Assembly: GCA_964399165.1 (NCBI GenBank)
Contig: CAYNPO010000016.1
Location: forward strand, 8,053 to 72,052
Direction: 5' to 3'
Length of the DNA: 64,000 nt
DNA from: UBA6144 sp964399165
Lineage (GTDB): Bacteria > Bdellovibrionota > Bacteriovoracia > Bacteriovoracales > Bacteriovoracaceae
In this document: one piece after another, positions 7,705 to 16,800 of the stretch
Position numbering within the stretch: position 1 is the first letter of the stretch
Layout: each line of letters opens with the position of its first letter
The notes under the pieces: model-generated
The model's input: only the letters and a program-made list of their open reading frames with translations
The model's database searches: none
Told to the model about the DNA's origin: nothing
Made by a program: the position numbers and the translations under genes

Positions 7705-10614
7705 TTACTGGCCGCGGGCGCTTCCGAGGAGGCCTTCGATCATTTGGAGGGCGCCGGCATCTCCTCCGGAGAAGCTGTTGAACTCGGCGCCACACCCATT
7801 GCCGCGGTTTTCGCCCAGACCACTAGCTTGCGAGCGCATGGCGATGAGGGCGCTCTCCCGACGGTTGGCGATCTCTTCACGAAACTCTTCGGCGATGTAC
7901 TCTTCCACATCGTCATCCTGGCAAGCCGTAGTAATGGATTGCTGACAAGCGGCTGCATCTGCGCTGGTTCCGCAGTTCAAAGCACGTGCCCCTGCCCGCC
8001 GAAGAGCCGCCACCTGCTGCTCTCTCTCCATTTCATCGCCGTCTTGGAAGCAGACACGCCAGGCTTGGCAGCCATCATGATTGGCGTTCTCGCGCAGGCT
8101 GCAGAATTCACGGACGCTGGAAGGTTCGTCTCCCCCGCCGCGGGCCAGAAGGCGGTCCACATCGCTGACGTCTTCCACTTCCGAGTTGTAGGTGCGGCAA
8201 ATCGACTGAAACTGCCCCATATAAGCCATGGCCGAAGAGTTGCCAGCCTCGGCGGCGGACTGGAATGAGGACTCGGCTAAATCTGCGATGTCGCAGCTAG
8301 GGTTGTGGCTTATGGCTTGCTGGGCGGCGCAGGCCCGCTGCTGGGCCTCCATGCGCTCCTGCATCATCTGGCGATAGGCCCCGTAAGCTTGGTTGTAGTT
8401 TGAGATGTTGTTGGTACACGTTTGCTGTGCCTCACGAATCCGCTGTTGGGCCAGGCGGACGTTCTCGCGGATCTGGCGGATGTGGCCGTTCACGCCGCCG
8501 CTGGCTCCACTTTGTTCGCCGCTGTTGCGTTCGCCGGGACGGTTGCCAGTCATGACGGCGATCCGCTGTGCGCGCAGCTGCTCTTTGAGTTCGTCCAGGT
8601 TCTTCTTCACGACCAGGTCAAAGAACTTGTCCGGGTCTTCCATGCTCATGTCCTGCAGGCCATCGAGGAAGGCGCGGGCGCGCTCGCCCTCGGCGTAGTC
8701 GAACTTCACGTCGGTGGGGAGGACCAGTCCCTGCTGAAGGGTCTGGCTGATGGCCACGCCTTGGATGGCGAAGTGCTGTTGAGCGTTCCGGTACATGGCC
8801 ATGAGGTTGCGTTTGTGGTTTTCCACGCTGGCGTTGTAGCGCTGGGCAGCCTGGTTGCGCTTCTGGGTCTCGGTTTGAACCAGGGTCTGGGCCTTGGCAA
8901 AACAGCCGTTCATTCCGTTGGCGCAGGAGGTGGCGCGCTTCACGCAGAAGTTAGCGCTGCCGGTGCTCAAATCCTGGCTGGAGCAGGTGGCGACGCCCTG
9001 GGCGTTGGCGGTGCGGTTGTCGGCGCAGTCAATGACTTGGTTGATGATGCGGTTGGCGAGGTTGGTGCCCAGGCTCGAGGTGAAGGCCTGGTACTGGGAG
9101 TGGATGCTTTTCAGCTGGCTGCTCAAGGATGCAGGGGTGACGCCTTGGGAGTTGGCGTTGCTTTCAAACTGCTGCTGACAGTTCTGCACATGCAATTGGA
9201 TGAAGGCGGCCGGGGTCATGCGGGTGGAGGCCTTGACGGACGTGTTGCCGACGGTGGCGGAGCGCTGGGTGTCCACCACGTAGTTGGAATTGGAGCCGGT
9301 GGACTCGAACTCACGGATGCGACGAAGTTTCTCCTCAATGGAGAGGCCGTTATTGGCGAGGGTGTCGCGGATGAAGGTCACGTAAGCGCTGTCGGCGTCG
9401 ATGGTGGCATTCTGGTTGATAATCCGCAGATCGCCGCCCAAGGCACGGATGTTGGGCTGGCCGCTGAGGCAGGCGTTCTTGTAGCTGCGCTCCCAATTAG
9501 CCAGCTCGCTGGCGAAAGTGCGGGGATTGCCGAACAAGTTCGGGGGGGCCGGGCGGCCACTTTCCACCGCACCGAGGTCATCCACTTTGTTGCGGAACTC
9601 GGCGAGGGAGGTCTCAGTCTCGCTGGCAAAGGTTCCGAGGACAGAAGCCAATGGTTCCCGCTCGCGGTTGAAGCCGTAGGTGGAGCCGGAGGAGTTGAGG
9701 CTGGTCAGGGCCTGGGGGCCGCCGCTTCTGGTCTGGTTGGCCATGCGCTGGGCGAGGTTGCGGACGTCTTTCTCCACCGCACTAGCGGTTCCGGAGTTCC
9801 ACTCGGCGGCGCTGAAGTTGCCGGCGCCCGGGGCCTTGGCGTTGGCGCGGTTGCTGAGTTCGGTTTGGATAGCCTCAAGTCCTCCGTTGCCGTTGCCGGC
9901 GTTACCCTTGTTGTTGAAGTCGTTGGCGTTCATCACCATCCGGCAGCCAGCGTCGGCGAACAGGTTGGCGAACTGCACGTTCTGCTGGGCCAAAGCCTGG
10001 CGTGAAGTGGCGTTGTTGGGCCCCTTGAGGAGGGCCTGGGCCATTTCCACTTGCTGGCGGTCGGCGGCGGCGGCGCGCTTGAAGGCATCGGTGGCCGACT
10101 TGAGTTGGTTGATGAGGTTGTCGATTTGTTGCTCGCGGTTCAGCAAGGCTCGCTCCAAGGCGGCCGCTGAACGCGTGAGGCATCCAATGCCTTCGTTGCT
10201 GCCCTGGTTGTCTTCCACGGACATGACTTCGTAAGCGTTGTTCATGAGGTCGAACTGGGTGGCCATCTGGTGCGCGCATTGGGCGCGGGCAGCCGCTTCC
10301 ATGGGATTGGACATGTCGAAGTCCCCGGTGCAGCTTTCATGGACAACGATGTTGGGGAGAGTCTGGAGCACGCGACACTCAGGGAAAACCTGGCTGGCGC
10401 AATGTTGGCCGGGGCCGCAAGGGCGCACGTCCATGGACTGCACCGCCTGCTGGCACATCATTCCGTACTGGCTCATCTGTGCTTGCGCCGCCAACTGCGC
10501 ACCCATGTTTAGGATGGTGCTGGCCAAACTCGTGTCCGCCGAAGCTACAGGCGCGAGTGCCAGCTGGAAGGCGGTGAGGAGGGTGAAAGTTTGGGTGAAG
10601 CGGCTCGGTTTCAT
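7705..10614 (-). CDS. Large secreted alpha-helical protein, unknown function
   Basis: 969 residues with a clear Sec signal peptide (cleavage likely after APVASA, around residue 26). The mature part is dominated by Ala/Gln/Asn/Arg-rich helical sequence with coiled-coil character. Examples lie around residues 155-215 and in the region encoded near 8300-8480, for example QQRIREAQQTC. Pairs of Cys are spread along the chain (about 20 in total), suggesting disulfides in an oxidising compartment. No enzymatic motif and no known family recognised. The Shine-Dalgarno AAGGA precedes the ATG at 10614. A FliA-like promoter with correct spacing lies upstream. Its 3' neighbour is the zinc-peptidase lipoprotein, also behind a FliA-like box. 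Some coupling between the two is plausible but unproven. Confidence 0.8.
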   Translation of the reverse strand: MKPSRFTQTFTLLTAFQLALAPVASADTSLASTILNMGAQLAAQAQMSQYGMMCQQAVQSMDVRPCGPGQHCASQVFPECRVLQTLPNIVVHESCTGDFDMSNPMEAAARAQCAHQMATQFDLMNNAYEVMSVEDNQGSNEGIGCLTRSAAALERALLNREQQIDNLINQLKSATDAFKRAAAADRQQVEMAQALLKGPNNATSRQALAQQNVQFANLFADAGCRMVMNANDFNNKGNAGNGNGGLEAIQTELSNRANAKAPGAGNFSAAEWNSGTASAVEKDVRNLAQRMANQTRSGGPQALTSLNSSGSTYGFNREREPLASVLGTFASETETSLAEFRNKVDDLGAVESGRPAPPNLFGNPRTFASELANWERSYKNACLSGQPNIRALGGDLRIINQNATIDADSAYVTFIRDTLANNGLSIEEKLRRIREFESTGSNSNYVVDTQRSATVGNTSVKASTRMTPAAFIQLHVQNCQQQFESNANSQGVTPASLSSQLKSIHSQYQAFTSSLGTNLANRIINQVIDCADNRTANAQGVATCSSQDLSTGSANFCVKRATSCANGMNGCFAKAQTLVQTETQKRNQAAQRYNASVENHKRNLMAMYRNAQQHFAIQGVAISQTLQQGLVLPTDVKFDYAEGERARAFLDGLQDMSMEDPDKFFDLVVKKNLDELKEQLRAQRIAVMTGNRPGERNSGEQSGASGGVNGHIRQIRENVRLAQQRIREAQQTCTNNISNYNQAYGAYRQMMQERMEAQQRACAAQQAISHNPSCDIADLAESSFQSAAEAGNSSAMAYMGQFQSICRTYNSEVEDVSDVDRLLARGGGDEPSSVREFCSLRENANHDGCQAWRVCFQDGDEMEREQQVAALRRAGARALNCGTSADAAACQQSITTACQDDDVEEYIAEEFREEIANRRESALIAMRSQASGLGENRGNGCGAEFNSFSGGDAGALQMIEGLLGSARGQ

Positions 10615-10655
10615 AAGAAATCCTTGGGTGGCTTTAAGCCCTCATTTTAGCAGGC

Positions 10656-10682
10656 TTATCGGTCAACTCCCGGGAATCATTA
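10656..10682 (-). promoter_or_regulatory. FliA (sigma-28)-like promoter of the 969-aa secreted protein
   Basis: Minus strand TAAT (10679-10682), exactly 15 bases, then ACCGATAA (10656-10663): 3/4 and 7/8 matches to TAAA-N15-GCCGATAA. Predicted start of transcription is about 36 bases before the ATG. A TAAAAT sequence further downstream has no matching -35 box. Confidence 0.65.
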
Positions 10683-10749
10683 AAAAGTGGTCTGCTCCCT
10701 TATATTTTAAGGCCGGTCCCGTTTCGGGGCCCTCTGCGTCGCTGGTTTC

Positions 10750-10777
10750 TTGGCATCCCCGGAAAAAGGATTACACT
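10750..10777 (+). promoter_or_regulatory. Sigma-70-like promoter of the FHA-RDD gene
   Basis: TTGGCA (10750-10755), 16-base spacer, TACACT (10772-10777), 38 bases before the ATG at 10816. Confidence 0.5.
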
Positions 10778-10815
10778 AAAGCTAGTAATTTTGCGGACTT
10801 CACTGCGGGGACGGG

Positions 10816-13041
10816 ATGGATTTACCGGGGTTGTTTCAGCGCCTGCGGGCGCCAAAAAAAGCGGGCACGCCCGCCCCTGAGCCAATGCGCCGACCTACCG
10901 TGGAGCGTTTCTTCCTGGAGTTTGCGAATATTCAGGACACCCCCCGCTACGCCTTGGAAGAGCATTTCACCGTGGGTTCCGAAATCGGTGATCTCGTGGT
11001 GGATGAACCCTCTCTTTCCCCCCGTCATGCCACCTTCCATTTGAAAGACGGCGTGGTAACTGTCACGGACCATGCCAGCGCGCGTGGCACCCAGTTGGCG
11101 GGCTCACCGTTACCCCGGGGACGGGCGGTGATTCTCGAAGTGGGGGACGAAGTCGTTCTCGGTGACGTCGTGGTGAAGCTGGTGAGTGACGCCGTCCGTG
11201 TGCCCGCGTTTCCTTCACTGCCTCCCACGGAGGACGCGCCGGAAGACGTCGAGACCAGGGTCACCTCGGATGAAGAGGAAGTGCCCGAGCTTCCTCGGCA
11301 CGAGGCGGCTCCGCGCCCGGCCAGGCCCAAGGCCATTGGGGGCGGTAAGGATCGCGCCGCCAATGCCCTACCACGGGTCATCGCCCTCCTGCTGGACGTT
11401 GCGTGGTCCGTGGTGTTGTGGGAAGTGTTCGCGCCGTTCGTGGATTTCAGGGAAGGTCTGGAACTCGTCCCGCGCTGGTTGCAGTCTGAGTTCCTGCCGG
11501 TCGTGGAGGGCGCTCTCGCCTCCGTGGGTTTGAAAGGCGGATGGGACTTTCTGGTGAGAATCCTCGCCGAGGCCGACGAGGGCCTTGACTTGAGTTACCT
11601 CGCGATGCTGTTCGTCCTGCTGCGGGTGGGACCCACCCTGTTGTGGGGTACAAGCCTGGGAAGCTACATGGCAGGCATCCGGGCTTCCGGTAATTGGATC
11701 GGCAAACGCTTGGGGGGCGTGCTCCGCGAGTTGCTGGGCCTGCTCACGGGGCCCCTCCTCATTCCGGATTTACCCACCCTCCTTTCCAAGCGCTCATTGA
11801 AGGAAGTGCTCACACGCACTTTGGTCTACACCCCCTCCAGAGGGGCGGTGGTGGCGTCTTTGGTGCTGTTCCTTCCGCTTTCCTTGGTGGCGCTGGTGGC
11901 GGCGCCCCTACTTGAGGGAGGCGAACTCGCGGTGGCGGTGCCGCTGTCTAAAACGGCACCCAAGGAAATCCCGGCCCCCATGCCCGCCACGGGAGAGTTG
12001 CCCTCGCCTTGGTTCGGGGCGCGTTTCCGCTTCGAGGCCGATGACTGGTGGGCCCTGCCCCGTTTCACCTGGAGCATGCGGGACGGAACCCGCTCCCTTT
12101 TACCGGCCCTCCTTTTCCAACATTCCGACGGGACCTCCGTGCCCCTGGTGTTGGCGCGGACCTTCGCGTGGAGCGATCTCCTCGCACCTGTGATGGCCCA
12201 TAACCCAGCGGCCCGTGCCGCTTATCCGACGCTCAAGTCGGTTTGGCGCGGAAAGCAGCGCCTCGGGGCATCCGAGCGCGAAGCTTTTCCCCGTGAACTC
12301 CAGCGTCTCATCGACACCGCGTTCGCGCTGGAAGCTTCTAACGTCCTTGACCACGTGCAGGCCCATGGCTTCCCCTACAAAGGCTATTTGGATTTCCGCC
12401 GCGCACTCATGGGACTGGTGGCTTCTTCCCCGGACGGCATTTGGTCGGTGACGACCATGGGAGACACGTCTTTCCTGTTTTACGGTTCTTCGGGCGAGCG
12501 GCCCCACGACACTTTCATTCCCCTGTTGCCCGGAAAGGGCCGTGTTCTCCGCGTGAGCTACCCGTCCGGCCGCGCCCGTGCCCGCATCCATCCCCGTGCC
12601 GAGGCGGGCATTTGGGGCCGCACTGCCTGGAGCGGGGCTGGGGCATCAAGTTCCGTGGGTATGGGCAAAATCGTGGACGTGGCGGCTGCCTTGGCCACAC
12701 CTGGCCCCGCCCCTGCCGCCGTGGCGGCGTTGGAAGAAGTCTACGGCTCCTTTTACGAAGCGGCTTCCGCCACCGTGGGATCCCCAGTAGAATCCCCTCG
12801 CCGCAAGGCTTTGCTCGCCTCCTTGGCAGACGCGCGGCAAGTGATGCGGCAGTTGCGCGGTCAGCGTGCCCGGGCGAAGGATGTTGAAGCCGCCGCTGAG
12901 TTGGACCGGTTGGCAGCACGGTTGACCGAACTCCACGCCCAACTCAAGGCCGGAAACCTGGCCTTCTTTGGGTACGAGAGCACAGCACCGGCGGAAACAC
13001 CTCCGCCTGAGGCGGCCCCCGCGCCCACACGGGACCTTTGA
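10816..13041 (+). CDS. FHA-domain / RDD-membrane protein with large periplasmic domain
   Basis: 741 residues in three parts. Residues about 35-120 form an FHA fold (VGSEIGDLVV, SLSPRHATFHL, DHASARGTQL). The Arg that normally follows Gly and the Asn of the usual TNGT loop are replaced by Ser and Arg, so classical phosphothreonine binding is doubtful. Residues about 190-375 match an RDD membrane domain (PRVIALLLDV, TSLGSYMAGIRA) with about four hydrophobic segments. Residues about 380-741 are a soluble region, with an Arg/Ala/Leu-rich helical segment near the C-terminus. The stop TGA overlaps the uppP ATG by one base (TGATG), so the two genes are translationally coupled. This links the protein to envelope biogenesis by context. 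FHA-RDD is an uncommon architecture and its role is unknown. Confidence 0.82.
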   Translation: MDLPGLFQRLRAPKKAGTPAPEPMRRPTVERFFLEFANIQDTPRYALEEHFTVGSEIGDLVVDEPSLSPRHATFHLKDGVVTVTDHASARGTQLAGSPLPRGRAVILEVGDEVVLGDVVVKLVSDAVRVPAFPSLPPTEDAPEDVETRVTSDEEEVPELPRHEAAPRPARPKAIGGGKDRAANALPRVIALLLDVAWSVVLWEVFAPFVDFREGLELVPRWLQSEFLPVVEGALASVGLKGGWDFLVRILAEADEGLDLSYLAMLFVLLRVGPTLLWGTSLGSYMAGIRASGNWIGKRLGGVLRELLGLLTGPLLIPDLPTLLSKRSLKEVLTRTLVYTPSRGAVVASLVLFLPLSLVALVAAPLLEGGELAVAVPLSKTAPKEIPAPMPATGELPSPWFGARFRFEADDWWALPRFTWSMRDGTRSLLPALLFQHSDGTSVPLVLARTFAWSDLLAPVMAHNPAARAAYPTLKSVWRGKQRLGASEREAFPRELQRLIDTAFALEASNVLDHVQAHGFPYKGYLDFRRALMGLVASSPDGIWSVTTMGDTSFLFYGSSGERPHDTFIPLLPGKGRVLRVSYPSGRARARIHPRAEAGIWGRTAWSGAGASSSVGMGKIVDVAAALATPGPAPAAVAALEEVYGSFYEAASATVGSPVESPRRKALLASLADARQVMRQLRGQRARAKDVEAAAELDRLAARLTELHAQLKAGNLAFFGYESTAPAETPPPEAAPAPTRDL

Positions 13042-13871
13042 TGGATTTTGCCACCGCATTGCTCTACGGCGTGATCCAAGGCCTCTCCGAGTTTTTGCCC
13101 GTGAGCTCCAGTGGGCATTTGGCCCTGCTTCCTTTCTTCATGGAGTTCAAGGATCCCGGCGTCCTATTTGATCTCTGCATGCATTTGGGCACGGCCCTTG
13201 CCGTACTCTTGTATTACCGCACGCGGGTGGCAGAACTCGCCCGCGCCGCGGGACCCGGTATCTTGGATCTCTCGCGGCAGGAACCTGCGCGAGTTTTCTT
13301 GCGCAACTTCGTCTGCGCCACGGCGGTGTCGGTGGCGGTGATCCTGGTACTCAAACCCTTCGCGGACCTTGGACGGAGCCCTTGGGCCATCATGGTCAAC
13401 CAGGCCCTGTTCGGCATTCTTTTGTGGGTCGCGGACCGTGCCCAACGTAAGCACGGAGAAGCCGAAGGCACGGCTGAATTTTTTGGACGCGCCCACCACT
13501 GGAGAGTGGCCGCGGTCATTGGAGCCGCCCAGGCCCTGGCAATCTTCCCGGGAGTGAGCCGTTCCGGCGTCACCTTGACGGCCGCCTTCCTCCTGGGGCT
13601 GGGCCGCACCCAGGCAGGGCACTTTTCATTTTTGCTCTCGCTGCCCATCATCCTGGCGGGCATGCTGGTAGAACTGCCGACTTTGCCGGAAGAGTTGGCC
13701 CGGGGAGGGGTGGAGCCCTCCGTGCTAGTGGCCGGAGTGGCCACGTCCTTCGCTGTAGGATTCGCCACGATCCATTATTTCCTCAAGCTGATCGCGCGGA
13801 TATCCCTTGGATGGTTCACCCTGTATCGCCTGGTGTTGGCGGGGGTGCTGGCTGGCCTGCTGCTCAGTTAG
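13041..13871 (+). CDS. uppP: Undecaprenyl-diphosphatase (BacA family)
   Basis: Integral membrane enzyme that dephosphorylates undecaprenyl diphosphate to recycle the lipid carrier for peptidoglycan and O-antigen synthesis. 276 residues, normal for the family. Signature motifs are QGLSEFLPVSSSGH near residue 15 and FPGVSRSGVTLTAAF near residue 170, which hold the catalytic Glu, Ser and Arg residues. Multiple hydrophobic helices follow. The ATG at 13041 overlaps the stop codon of the FHA-RDD gene; the alternative TTG at 13038 is not needed. The 3' end overlaps the convergent 1664-aa lipoprotein gene by 8 bases. Confidence 0.95.
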   Translation: MDFATALLYGVIQGLSEFLPVSSSGHLALLPFFMEFKDPGVLFDLCMHLGTALAVLLYYRTRVAELARAAGPGILDLSRQEPARVFLRNFVCATAVSVAVILVLKPFADLGRSPWAIMVNQALFGILLWVADRAQRKHGEAEGTAEFFGRAHHWRVAAVIGAAQALAIFPGVSRSGVTLTAAFLLGLGRTQAGHFSFLLSLPIILAGMLVELPTLPEELARGGVEPSVLVAGVATSFAVGFATIHYFLKLIARISLGWFTLYRLVLAGVLAGLLLS

Positions 13872-16800
13872 AGGGTTCGCAGTACCAGTGGTTGTTCCAC
13901 CGGAAGCCGGCGTCGTAGACGTCGCCGGCCACGCCGGTGTCCTCGTTGTTGTCCACGGCATCCGAACGGTAGGTGAAGCGACGGGTTTTCCCCGCGGGAT
14001 TGATGCCACCGCCTTCGAGGGGGATATAGAGGTCGCTGATGGCGCGACCCATGACCAGGCGGCCCGAGCAGCAGAGTTTCTTGGCCTGGGCTATGGCATA
14101 CACCTGGGCTGGATCCTTGATATACCCGGTTTCCGAGTCATAGGAGGAGTCGGGAAGGCCGCGGCCCTCGGAAGAAACGTAGCGGTTCAAGTAAACGGTC
14201 ACGTCGGCGAAATCCCCCAGACAGCATCGGGTGGGGCCGCCTTGGTTGGTGAGGGTGCCCGTACAGCAGGTGTTGGCGGTGGCGCCCTCAGGGACCTTGC
14301 CGCCGGCGGGCACGCAGCAGTTGAACTCTTTTTCGGAGAAAACTTTCTTGAGTTTCCCCGCACCGATCTCGAGTTTGTCGTAGCTGGCAGCGGAGATGTA
14401 GTCGGTGCCGCCGCCACTCACGTCTTCGACCAACGGGGTCTTGAGGGTGTCGTCCAGGGGGTCGCCCAGGCCTTCCCGGCTCGCCTGGTTCTCGTCGACC
14501 AGTTTCTCCACCCCGGCATCGGAGGGGAAGGGAATGAGCACTTGTGGGATGCCCACTAGCTCGAAACGATCGATCCACTTGAGGTAGGTATTCCCCTGGG
14601 CCTCACTGAGGTTGCGGATCTCGCAGGAGAGAGTGCCGAAGTTGGTGTTGGAGCAAGCGAGGTTCTCGGTTTCGTCCAGCAGGGTGCTGAACTTCTGATC
14701 GTAGAACCAGTTCCAGGCGTAGAAAATGTCTTTGGCTATGCTCTGGGACTTGGCCTCGCCCCAAGTGTGTCCCCCGCCGTTCTCCGAGGCGAAGCTGCGC
14801 ACCCAATGGCCGGTGCAGCAGGTGCGACTGTTCATGAGATCCAGCGTTTTGTACTGGTTCAGGATGAACTCCACGGCCAGCCCATTACCTGCCACCGTGC
14901 GTGCGGTGGGCACGACGAGGGCGGGGAAGGACTGGGTGGAGGGAGCCGTAGGATCCACGCAGCTGACCTGGTCGAAAACGGTGTGGTTTCGCGTGTAGCG
15001 GGTCGTGGAATTGAAGTCGGTGGTGACCCCAGCGATGGCAGGCTGGCGCCCACCACCTGGTTTGGCCACGCATGCCGTGAACGAAGTGTCCTGGTCGTAT
15101 TGGCTGTAGACCTGGATGGTTTTTCCGGTCATGCGGCAACACTTGTTGCTTTTGGCGTCGAAAGAGGCGTTGAGGGTGCTGTCGTAGAGTTTGGTGGGCT
15201 CCGGATTGCCGCAGGTAAGGTCCTCTTTCCAAAAATTTTGTTCGGCGGTGTTGTTGGCGAAGCCACCCCAGTCCCCCAGTGTCTTCATCTTGTTGGCGAC
15301 GAAGGGAGCAGGGGCGCACTCGAGGTCACTGAAGCACGGGGCGCCAGGTGCCCGGAGGCACGCATGGCGCTGGTAGCCCACGGCCGTGGCGGCGCTGCCG
15401 GCGCTGGTATTGAGGAGGTTGAGAGCGGAGAACTCCGTCATGTCGAGGACCGCTGTGGGGATGTTCTGGGCCACCGCCACCACCGAGGCCTGGGTGCTGC
15501 GGCTGGCAGTGTGGTGGATGTACGTGCCAGCCTCGGTGGCTGGGCAGAAAGCGAGGGCGGTGGAGGATTTCTTCGTCCCGGCGCTGGTGAGCTTGACCGT
15601 CGGCCCCACGCCGAACATCCTGTCGGCCGCTTCCTTGTCGCTGGCCGAGGGGATCCTGGAGTGCGCAAGGCCGTAGGTAGTGGAGGCCACGTCTCGTCCG
15701 GGTAGGCATACTGCTTGAACGCCAACGGATGTCATGAGGTGGTCACGGAGGTTCGTGGCGCCGAAGCCCCAGGCCGAGCTGTTGATGGAGGCGGGGCTTT
15801 TAGTGCCGTAGTAATCCTGGGGACGGCCCACCACGCGCGCCCCGAGACCCACGGTGTCGCGCACGCCCTGGTCCCCGAGGAGATTCTGACTTTCCGGCGA
15901 ACGCGCCCAGCGGCTGATGGCCGTGTTGAAGCGCGAGCCACCGTCCAGGCGCGCGCAGTAGTGGTTGGGTGAGCAGGCGGCGAGGCCCGGGAGGGAGGTG
16001 CCGTTGTAAGTACTACCCAGGGAGGCGAGGTCTGGGGCGCAAGGAGCGCCACGGCCACGGTAAACGCAGCGCTTGGACTGTCCGTTCGCCCCTCCAAGCA
16101 GCGAGATCAGGGTGCGGGATTCAGAGGCGACGTACTCGTTACCGGCATTATCGAAGCGCGGCCAGGGGCTGGTGATCCCCGTGACGGTCTGGCAGGAATA
16201 GTCATAGCCCAATTGGCGCAGACAATCGTCGTCGCTGGAACAGAAGTGGTTCTTCTGGCATTCGGCACCGTCGCTCTCCGTGTCGTGGTCCACGTTGGAG
16301 CCCGCGTCCACCACGGCGTTTTCGCTCACCACCACCTTGAGGGAGCCGGATTCGGAGAGGTCGCCAAAGGGCATGTTCACGGCAAGTAGCAGTTTGGTGC
16401 CGGTGGCCTTGATTCGGCGTTCGTTTCCGATGGCGAACCAAGTGACCCCGTCATAGGAGCCGATGACGGCGCCATAGTCGAATCCGTACCAGTCCCTCTG
16501 GTAACCGTTGGCGTAATAGAAGTGCTGGGCAGCCAGGCGGCGTTTGCGCTGGGTGGGCAGGTCACTGCCGGTGGCGTGTGACCAAGGGAGCATGGTGGCG
16601 GGAACGAAGCAGGCCCGGCCGAACAACAGGTCGTCGGCACGGTAAACCGCGGAGGAGGACGTCCGGGAAGCGTTGCGGAGGTTGGGCTGGTAACCGCCGC
16701 CGCGCCCGGTGAAAGTTTGGGGGAAGAGTTTCAAGAGGGGCTGGTAGGGATCATTCCCGCAGTTGGCGCAATTGGTGACACCGCCACTGTCCACATAGAT

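Noticed and set aside
8422..10005. 527-codon open frame on the plus strand antisense to the 969-aa gene
   Set aside because: Its translation is Val/Gly/Ala/Leu-rich low-complexity typical of a shadow frame in GC-rich DNA; the opposite strand has a signal peptide, Shine-Dalgarno and promoter.
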